A DNA stretch of 64,000 nucleotides. Origin: Candidatus Pedobacter colombiensis. Lineage in GTDB: Bacteria; Bacteroidota; Bacteroidia; Sphingobacteriales; Sphingobacteriaceae. Shown piece after piece: positions 36,502-43,215 of this stretch. Both the position numbers and the translations under genes were made by a program. Position 1 is the stretch's first letter, and each line of letters begins with the position of its first letter. The stretch lies in NCBI GenBank assembly GCA_029202485.1, contig CP119313.1:3968001-4032000 (forward strand). The letters are read 5' to 3'. The notes under the pieces are model-generated. The model was not told where the DNA came from. It saw only the letters and a list, made by a program, of their open reading frames with translations, and did no database searches.

Positions 36502-36933
36502 TTATGGAATGGCTTTAATCATATTAAAATGAGGACCAATTCCCGGCACCTCAAATTCATCCGAAATCACCTCAAACCCCAGTTTTTTATAAAAACCAAC
36601 AGCAGAACTCCGCGCATGACACCAAATATAAGAAGCATTACCAGATCTCAGCTCATTAATTGCAAATTTTATAAGATCCGAACCACAACCTTTGCCCGAA
36701 AAGACAGGATCAGTTGCCATACCACGTAACCTGAAACCTCCAGCACCCCTTCCTTCGCAATCTTCAGGGAAAAAAGTGGCTATCGAGGCTAATTTACCCT
36801 CCACAAAACACCCCAAATGAAAATTGCCCTGAGTTTCGTCTGTTGGGAAAACACATTTCTCCGGCCCAGCATTATTTCTCAACACAAGACTCCTCAAAGC
36901 GAGTGTTTCCGCTGTTGTAATATATTTAATCAT
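36502..36933 (-). CDS. GNAT family N-acetyltransferase
   Basis: 143 residues with the GNAT acetyl-CoA motif A (GMATDPVFSGKGCGSDLI, including the GKGCG pyrophosphate loop) and motif B (ASYIWCHARSSAVGFYKKLGFEV with the usual Tyr-Lys-Lys-Leu-Gly-Phe block). It transfers acetyl from acetyl-CoA to an unknown amine. The ATG at 36933 is preferred; a longer frame would need a TTG at 36945. It overlaps the end of gap by 8 bp and is 44 bp upstream of pgk, so it is embedded in a glycolytic unit. Confidence 0.88.
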   Translation of the reverse strand: MIKYITTAETLALRSLVLRNNAGPEKCVFPTDETQGNFHLGCFVEGKLASIATFFPEDCEGRGAGGFRLRGMATDPVFSGKGCGSDLIKFAINELRSGNASYIWCHARSSAVGFYKKLGFEVISDEFEVPGIGPHFNMIKAIP

Positions 36934-37921
36934 GATGCTTTTCAATTTTTTGGACTAAATCAACCAATCTGGCAGAATAACCGGACTCATTGTCGTACCA
37001 ACCCACAACTTTTACCAGATCGCCAACAATAGAAGTCAGCTGCGCATCAAAAATGCAGGAATGTGGATTATCCAAAATATCCACCGAAACAATCGGATCT
37101 TCAGTATACTCCACAATTGCACTCAATTCATTTTCAGAAGCCTTTTTAAATGCAGCATTGATCTCTTCTTTTGTTGTAGGTGATTTCAAAATACAGGTAA
37201 AATCGGTTAACGATCCATTTAGTACCGGAACCCTTATACCCGCACCACCTAACTTACCTTCCAAATGCGGAAAGATATTGGTAATGGCTTTCGCAGCACC
37301 AGTACTTGTAGGAATGATAGAAGCAGAAGCTGCACGAGCTCTTCTTAAATCTTTATGTGGCGAATCATGCAGGTTCTGATCACCAGTCATGGAATGCACC
37401 GTAGTAATATACCCATCCAGGATCCCCCAATTGTCGTCCAGTATTTTTACCATCGGCGCGACATTATTCGTTGTACAGGATGCATTTGACAGTATAGGCG
37501 AACTCAAATCTATTTCAGCATCGTTCACCCCCAACACCACCATTGGCACTTCTTTATCAGCTGACGGGGCAGATATCAACACCTGTTTCGCTCCGGCTTT
37601 CAAATGAAGTTCGGCACCTGCCTTTGTGGTAAACTTGCCGGTCGACTCCAAAACCAGGTCAATCCCCAAAGCAGCCCAAGGCAAATCTTCTGGTTTCTTC
37701 ATATTATATACCAGAATTTTCTTTCCATCAATGATCAACCCATCGCTATCATGACTTACCTTTCCTTTAAATCCCCGATGAACGGTATCGTACTTAAAAA
37801 GGTGAGCTAAAGTAGCAGGATCGCCAAGATCATTTATGGCAACAACATGGATGTTTCTCTCTATTGCAGTGCGTAAAAAAACACGTCCAATTCTTCCAAA
37901 ACCGTTAATCGCTAATTTCAT
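36926..37921 (-). CDS. gap: Glyceraldehyde-3-phosphate dehydrogenase, type I
   Basis: 331-residue NAD-dependent enzyme forming 1,3-bisphosphoglycerate. The Rossmann motif is INGFGRIGR (5-13), the active-site SNASCTTNN places the catalytic cysteine at the classical position 149, and GWYDNESGYSARLV near the end contacts NAD. The ATG at 37921 starts at the usual MKLAINGFGRIG; a start 24 bases upstream is unlikely. A TACTTTTG promoter box lies 21 bases upstream. Confidence 0.97.
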   Translation of the reverse strand: MKLAINGFGRIGRVFLRTAIERNIHVVAINDLGDPATLAHLFKYDTVHRGFKGKVSHDSDGLIIDGKKILVYNMKKPEDLPWAALGIDLVLESTGKFTTKAGAELHLKAGAKQVLISAPSADKEVPMVVLGVNDAEIDLSSPILSNASCTTNNVAPMVKILDDNWGILDGYITTVHSMTGDQNLHDSPHKDLRRARAASASIIPTSTGAAKAITNIFPHLEGKLGGAGIRVPVLNGSLTDFTCILKSPTTKEEINAAFKKASENELSAIVEYTEDPIVSVDILDNPHSCIFDAQLTSIVGDLVKVVGWYDNESGYSARLVDLVQKIEKHHD

Positions 37922-37942
37922 TTGCTCGTATAAATATGAGCG

Positions 37943-37950
37943 CAAAAGTA
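37943..37950 (-). promoter_or_regulatory. -7 promoter box (TACTTTTG) for gap
   Basis: Exact TAnnTTTG match on the minus strand. Between it and the ATG is a short imperfect palindrome (GCTCATATTTATACGAGC, 37924-37941) that could be an operator or a 5' hairpin. Confidence 0.5.
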
Positions 37951-37977
37951 CCTATATTCTTTAACCTGATGGTAGTT

Positions 37978-38583
37978 TTATTGTTTTTTGACTTCAGTTA
38001 GTCTTTTTTTCTGGCTTTTTACCCTATGGTCAATTCTCTTTTGTTTTTCTTCATCAGACATCCGGCCAGTACGCTCACTATTATTTATCCAAACTTCATA
38101 TTGTTTAGCCTGATAATCAACATCAAATACCTTATTATGCACTTCAAAACGAGTAATCATTTTAGCTATAGGTTCCAACGCATTATCAACGGGGACCTGC
38201 CAGTCTTCCCAAATGTGAGCAATGAGCACTGATTTTCCGTTCGGAATTTGCTTTAATACAACATCAAAGTAGTCAGCCCGATCTTCTGCCCTTAAGGTTT
38301 CCCCGGCAGAACCCACAATCATCCCACCAGCTACACCAACAATAAATCCTAGTGGTCCAGCCAAAAGGCCAACCAATCCACCAACTAAAGCTCCCCCAGC
38401 CACTCCGGAACCTACAGCTTTATCCTTTGCCGATTTGATTGATGTTTCACCAGTCTCACTTTTGGTCAACAAATACGACTCTCCCAAAGATAAATCATGG
38501 ATCAAATCTAATTCCTGTAAAGCCTTTAAACCCGCAAATGCATCAGCCTCATTATCAAATACTGCCTGAATTATCTTTTCCAT
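37978..38583 (-). CDS. Glycine-zipper stress-type membrane protein (DUF1269-like)
   Basis: 201 residues. An N-terminal ferredoxin-like part (IIQAVFDNEADAFAGLKALQEL) is followed by a glycine-zipper stretch (about 57-92, GSGVAGGALVGGLVGLLAG then GFIVGVAGGMIVGSAG) that may insert in membranes, a second alpha/beta part (SVLIAHIWEDWQVPVDNAL) and a lysine-rich tail. The layout resembles DUF1269 and general-stress proteins; biochemical function is unknown. It stands alone, 56 bp upstream of the gap start on the same strand. Confidence 0.7.
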   Translation of the reverse strand: MEKIIQAVFDNEADAFAGLKALQELDLIHDLSLGESYLLTKSETGETSIKSAKDKAVGSGVAGGALVGGLVGLLAGPLGFIVGVAGGMIVGSAGETLRAEDRADYFDVVLKQIPNGKSVLIAHIWEDWQVPVDNALEPIAKMITRFEVHNKVFDVDYQAKQYEVWINNSERTGRMSDEEKQKRIDHRVKSQKKRLTEVKKQ

Positions 38584-38711
38584 ACGTTTTGTCTATCTAT
38601 TACTATATAAGACAAATAGAGAGAAACTTTGTTTTGCGTATACAAAGCCTTAAAAGTTTTTTTAATCTGTTTATAAAAATAAACTTTACTAAAAAATAAA
38701 CATTTAATAAT

Positions 38712-39248
38712 ATGCTAAAATTGCACAAATATATGCCCGATGCAGCACGGTTTTTAATAAGTTTCCTGGTACTCTTTGCCACCTTCTATGGTTTTAACAT
38801 AGGGTATATTGGAATCACAAGCCCTGGCGGACTATACTCCCCATTTTTAGATCAGCATTTCAACTATATAGCGTTATGGCGCAACCTTTATATTTCTACA
38901 GCAGCAAAAATACTGGAACTTATGGGCCACGTGGTTTACACAACTGACATCAGTTTAAAAGTCCAGGGATATTCAGGATTCAGGCTCGTCTACTCCTGCC
39001 TCGGTTATGGCATAATCAGCTGTTTCTCGGCCTTTGTACTTTCCTTTCCAAAACCGCTCCAGTCTCGCCTTAAGTTTCTTTCCGTCGGACTAAGCCTTAT
39101 TTTGAGCTTAAATCTATGTCGCCTGATAATGATCGCTTTATTTTACAACCCGCAAACAACCATACTTTCCGTCAACCATCATGATATTTTCAATGCGTTT
39201 TTGTATATTGCAATTCTATCCATAAGCTACAAATGGCTCAAATCCTGA
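38712..39248 (+). CDS. Exosortase/archaeosortase family protein
   Basis: 178-residue polytopic membrane protein with about five or six membrane segments. The three catalytic positions of the exosortase family can be aligned: Cys96 in LVYSCLGYG, Arg137 in NLCRLIMIAL and a histidine at 156 or 157 in NHHDIFNAF. Exosortases are transpeptidase-like enzymes that cut C-terminal sorting signals of surface proteins, in Bacteroidota often beside exopolysaccharide genes. Here no sorting-signal protein or polysaccharide gene is adjacent, so the target is unknown. A G-rich tandem array lies 80 bp downstream. Confidence 0.78.
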   Translation: MLKLHKYMPDAARFLISFLVLFATFYGFNIGYIGITSPGGLYSPFLDQHFNYIALWRNLYISTAAKILELMGHVVYTTDISLKVQGYSGFRLVYSCLGYGIISCFSAFVLSFPKPLQSRLKFLSVGLSLILSLNLCRLIMIALFYNPQTTILSVNHHDIFNAFLYIAILSISYKWLKS

Positions 39249-39327
39249 GACAACCTAACCACCAAAACAATAGCGATCAAGTCCTAAAAAAATCGAAACC
39301 GGATTCAAAAAACAGCCTATAGTTGTC

Positions 39328-39375
39328 GGGGCGTTGCTGGGGCCTTAACGGGGCGTTGGCGGGGCCTTGCTGGGG
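39328..39375. repeat. G-rich 11-bp tandem array (five units)
   Basis: GGGG begins at 39328, 39339, 39350, 39361 and 39372, exactly 11 bases apart, in units alternating GGGGCGTTGCT-like and GGGGCCTTAAC-like. Spacers are seven bases long, so four runs could fold a G-quadruplex. It lies in the 187-bp gap between the convergent exosortase and M1 peptidase genes and is far richer in GC than its surroundings. Confidence 0.8.
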
Positions 39376-39435
39376 CCTATCCCCTCCACAATGCCCCACC
39401 AAATAGCTGCTAGTGTACCGCTAAGATACCCGGCA

Positions 39436-41016
39436 TTATTGGAATTTACCCTCTTTATGCAACAGTTCAAAATACTTATCTAAATTGATACCTAACGACT
39501 GTTCAAAAGCAGCCTTTAAGTCTTCCGGCTGTGGATGCTTTCCTTTCCACAAATTAAAATAAAGCTTAAAAGCATTATCTATCCTTTCTCTTCCTACGCC
39601 ATCTTCTAATATATACAACCATAAAGCAGTTTTTAAATAAGATGCTGTACTATATTCATCAGAGGAGTGAAATTTATCCGAAGGTATATCAATAGCTGAG
39701 GTCATAGGCATTCCGCTCAAAGCACCATAAATCGCAGCTAAAAAATCTTTAACCGGCAATGCCTGAACTTCCACAGGTATGGCATCACCAAATACAGAAT
39801 TTGTCCTATATTTTTCAGCCTCATATCTAAACTGAAAATAAGTATTCAACCCCTCATCCTGCCAGGCATGTTCCCTTTCATTACTACCCAACATACTCAT
39901 AAACCAGTTGTGTCCAACCTCATGCGCAATCACCCCATCCAATGATTCCTTTTTGGCATCAGGACTAGTGATCAGCGTGATTGTTGGATATTCCATCCCA
40001 CCACTCGAATTATTTTTAGGCCCTTCCACTACCTGTACCACAGGATATTCATATTCTCCGATCCACTTACTGTAATGCCTAACCGCATCCTTTGCATAAT
40101 CAATGCTATAGTTCCATAAAGTGCTGTCCTTATTGTGATAATAAGTAAATGCATCAATCACTTTACCCGATTCCAGCTTTAGCGTATCATATTGAATCAC
40201 AAAATCCTTATCCGCAAACCAGGCAAAATCAGGTACATTATTCATCTTATAATTCAGCTTTTTAACACCGTTTTTATTTTTTGCCACATAAAGCGCAGGC
40301 TTGGCACTGCGATCGGCAACATTCTTAGCGCCAACCTTTTTATAAGCAGCCAGCTCGTCTGCGTTCTGCAAAGTACCCGTCGCCCCTACTACATAATCAG
40401 AGGGTACCGTAATATTTACATTAAAAGAAGCATAATCACTATAAAACTCACCCATATCCAGGTAAGGGAACTCATGCCAACCCTTTTTATCAAATACTGC
40501 TGGCTTCGGATACCATTGACAAACCATAAATTCACCATCTGCAAAACCCGATCTGGAGAAATAAGAAGGCAATTTCACTTTAAAATCAGTAGTAATACTT
40601 ACAGAATCACCAGGCTTTAAAGCAGTCGGCAACTTCAGCTTAATTACATCAATATACTGTGGATTTGGATGCGCTTCAGTAGCAGCAACTTTTCCATTCA
40701 CCTTAAAATTCAAACCTTCTATACTTCCATAAGTATACTTTTCCAGCTTAGCAGCCCTGGAGGTATCATTTTTTAGTTGCTGAAACAAGGCCGTATTTTC
40801 ATTTTTATAAGCATTTGGCCAGATATGAAACCAGATAAAATTAAGCGTCGAAGGCGAATTGTTTTTATACACAATCGTTTCAAAACCTTTTAATGATTTC
40901 TCTTGATCATTTAACGCTACATCTATTTTGTAGCTCACATGCTGCTGCCAATATTTTTCCTGTGAAAAAACAAAGGAGCTAAAAAAAATAAGAACAATGG
41001 TAAGGCCTCTCTTCAT
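39436..41016 (-). CDS. M1 family zinc metallopeptidase, secreted
   Basis: 526 residues with a signal peptide of about 18 residues (MKRGLTIVLIFFSSFVFSQ). The gluzincin site is complete: HEVGH at 365-369 with the distal zinc ligand Glu388 in QDEGLNTYF. The exopeptidase motif GxMEN is replaced by GGMEYP, a variant common in Bacteroidota M1 proteins, so the N-terminal-amine preference is not certain. The ATG at 41016 is chosen because it begins the signal peptide; a start 69 bases upstream adds a His/Asn-rich leader. Likely periplasmic or outer-membrane peptide degradation. Confidence 0.9.
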   Translation of the reverse strand: MKRGLTIVLIFFSSFVFSQEKYWQQHVSYKIDVALNDQEKSLKGFETIVYKNNSPSTLNFIWFHIWPNAYKNENTALFQQLKNDTSRAAKLEKYTYGSIEGLNFKVNGKVAATEAHPNPQYIDVIKLKLPTALKPGDSVSITTDFKVKLPSYFSRSGFADGEFMVCQWYPKPAVFDKKGWHEFPYLDMGEFYSDYASFNVNITVPSDYVVGATGTLQNADELAAYKKVGAKNVADRSAKPALYVAKNKNGVKKLNYKMNNVPDFAWFADKDFVIQYDTLKLESGKVIDAFTYYHNKDSTLWNYSIDYAKDAVRHYSKWIGEYEYPVVQVVEGPKNNSSGGMEYPTITLITSPDAKKESLDGVIAHEVGHNWFMSMLGSNEREHAWQDEGLNTYFQFRYEAEKYRTNSVFGDAIPVEVQALPVKDFLAAIYGALSGMPMTSAIDIPSDKFHSSDEYSTASYLKTALWLYILEDGVGRERIDNAFKLYFNLWKGKHPQPEDLKAAFEQSLGINLDKYFELLHKEGKFQ

Positions 41017-41116
41017 CGATAAATGTTGTTTTTTGTTCGAAAGATAATAATTTTTATGATGGTTTTTCAAAAACCTATTCTGCACGGACGCTGTTTATTA
41101 AGATAAACTTACGCTA

Positions 41117-41317
41117 ATGAAAGCCCCTAAAAAAGAAAACGCTAACCTCATTAAAAAACATAACCATCCAGATGGATTAGACAAATGGAATGAGCGCTTA
41201 GATCGCAATCTGGAAAGCGAAAGAGAAGGCAATTCATTAGCCGACGAAAATGCCAGAGATTACACAGAAAAATATGGAAGTGGAGATCAGTCGGATGAAA
41301 ACTCCCATGCACTTTGA
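41117..41317 (+). CDS. Small highly charged hypothetical protein
   Basis: 66 residues, rich in Lys, Glu, Asp, Asn and Arg with almost no hydrophobic core (MKAPKKENANLIKKHNH ... DENSHAL), so probably disordered or nucleic-acid/stress related. It lies in the gap between the divergent M1 peptidase and the convergent helicase, overlapping the helicase 3' end by 31 bp. No family is recognised. Support is its isolation in otherwise empty sequence and its hydrophilic, protein-like composition. Confidence 0.5.
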   Translation: MKAPKKENANLIKKHNHPDGLDKWNERLDRNLESEREGNSLADENARDYTEKYGSGDQSDENSHAL

Positions 41318-43194
41318 TAAGCATCAATCTGTTCTGCGTAAGTAATAAAATCAGCATAAAAAGGCAACCTAGATAAAGTTGCACTATCTCCAATTACAAC
41401 AAGCTTTTTCCTTGCCCTGGTCATGGCTACATTCATCCGACGGATATCCGACAAAAAGCCTATCGCCCCTTCATCATTACTCCTGGTCATCCCAATATAA
41501 ACGATATCACGTTCCTGTCCCTGAAAACTGTCAATTGTATTTATAGAAATTTTAGCCGCATACTTCTGTAAATCAGGATGATTAAGCAACAACTCTTTCA
41601 ACACATGAATCTGTTGTTTATAAGGTGAAATTACAGCCACTGTAGGAAAATCCTCAACCTTATAAACACCGCTCAACTGGTCGAATAACTGCGCCAAGTG
41701 TTTCAATAAAAATACAGCCTCTTCCGGATTATAGGTACTCGTACCTTCTGTTTTCTCTTCAAATCCACAACCTGCGGTATCAATAAAGGCCAATGGTGTA
41801 TCCTCAGCAAACAGCAAATGACTAGCAACAGAACCATGAGCCTTTAGCTTTCCACCATAAAACACGGAAGAAGCATAATTCATGATCTTTTCGTTCATGC
41901 GGTATTGTTCTTCCAGCAAAACAACAGCCTCCGGATGCAATGCTACACATTTTTCCAGTAAAGTAGTACTTAAACCAGCCTTGGCAGCCTCATTAGATTT
42001 TATGGTCGGCGACAACTGGCAATGATCACCTGCCAAAATAACTTTTTGCGCTTTCAATATGGGAATCCAGCAAGCAGGCTCCAAAGCCTGTCCGGCCTCA
42101 TCAATAACTACCGTATCAAATTTGCGATCCCTAACGGTATAATGACTTGCACCAACCAATGTTGCGGTAATCACCTGTGCCTTTTCGATCAGATCGTCCA
42201 TAATATACTGCTCCGTATTAGCGACAGATTTCATAATCTTATGCGCCTCATCAAAAAGTGCTTTACGCTGCTCCTTTTCTGCCCTTCCAAAATTTCTTTT
42301 GTATTTGTGGGCCATGTTTTTATACTCCGCGGCCTGCTTTTTCAAGTCTTTGACCTCTTTTATGCTGGCATGACCTGCCACCTTGCTGTCCAAAGTTAAA
42401 GAGAACAGCTTATCTGATACTCTGGCCGGATTGCCAATGCGCAAAACATTCAACCCTTCATCAGCTAACTTCTCGCTCAATAAATCAACCGCAGTATTAC
42501 TTGGCGCAACTACCAAAATCTGTTTCCCATGCTGCTTGATCAATGCCTTAATAGCCTGCACGAGCGTAGTCGTTTTACCGGTTCCTGGTGGCCCATGAAC
42601 AATAGCCAGGTGCTGTGCAGCAACAATCCGGTTTACAGCATTTTGCTGTATTTCATTTAACTTAGCAATGGGGTAATGAAAAATATCTGCTGCAAACGAA
42701 GGCGCTTCATCCCCTGTTAACACTTTTATCAAGTGATGATCATCACCCTGCTCATTCCGTAATGAAGCGCGTTTAACCGCTCCCTGCATTTCATCATAGC
42801 TATGATCATCAAAGAGTACATCAATACCCAATTTACCATCCCTGCCCCAATCAGGTAATTCGTCTGTCCGCAAAGTAATCTTTAATCGGTTACCACCCTG
42901 ATAAGCAATCACACCCTCTACTCGATCATTTTTTGGATCATGGTTCGAGAACAATACTGCAGGCATACCAAATCTCAATTGATGGTTCAAATCCTGGTGC
43001 GTTGTTCGTTCCACCTCAACTGTCAGGTAATCGCCTCTACTCATTTCCGATCCTCGGATCGCAATAGGGTACCAGGTTAAACCATTTGCTCTACGTTCTG
43101 CTACAGAAAGGGTTTCCTTTTGCTTTATATAAGCTCGTAAATCTTCTTCCCGCTCAGTTTTAAGCAGATCAAGTAGTTTTTTAAAATAAGGCAT
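41287..43194 (-). CDS. Superfamily 1 DNA/RNA helicase (Upf1/IGHMBP2-like)
   Basis: 635 residues. An N-terminal OB-like region (about 40-140) precedes two RecA-like domains with Walker A GPPGTGKT (201-208), DEAG box in VIDEAGQALEP, motif III GDHCQLSPT, motif IV EEQYRMN, and motif VI MNVAMTRARKKLVVIGD. This set is typical of the Upf1/SMUBP-2 branch of SF1 helicases. The ATG at 43194 is used; two residues further upstream the frame starts only with TTG. Substrate (DNA or RNA) is not known. Confidence 0.92.
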   Translation of the reverse strand: MPYFKKLLDLLKTEREEDLRAYIKQKETLSVAERRANGLTWYPIAIRGSEMSRGDYLTVEVERTTHQDLNHQLRFGMPAVLFSNHDPKNDRVEGVIAYQGGNRLKITLRTDELPDWGRDGKLGIDVLFDDHSYDEMQGAVKRASLRNEQGDDHHLIKVLTGDEAPSFAADIFHYPIAKLNEIQQNAVNRIVAAQHLAIVHGPPGTGKTTTLVQAIKALIKQHGKQILVVAPSNTAVDLLSEKLADEGLNVLRIGNPARVSDKLFSLTLDSKVAGHASIKEVKDLKKQAAEYKNMAHKYKRNFGRAEKEQRKALFDEAHKIMKSVANTEQYIMDDLIEKAQVITATLVGASHYTVRDRKFDTVVIDEAGQALEPACWIPILKAQKVILAGDHCQLSPTIKSNEAAKAGLSTTLLEKCVALHPEAVVLLEEQYRMNEKIMNYASSVFYGGKLKAHGSVASHLLFAEDTPLAFIDTAGCGFEEKTEGTSTYNPEEAVFLLKHLAQLFDQLSGVYKVEDFPTVAVISPYKQQIHVLKELLLNHPDLQKYAAKISINTIDSFQGQERDIVYIGMTRSNDEGAIGFLSDIRRMNVAMTRARKKLVVIGDSATLSRLPFYADFITYAEQIDAYQSAWEFSSD

Positions 43195-43215
43195 CCGCAA
43201 AGATAGCTATCGCAT

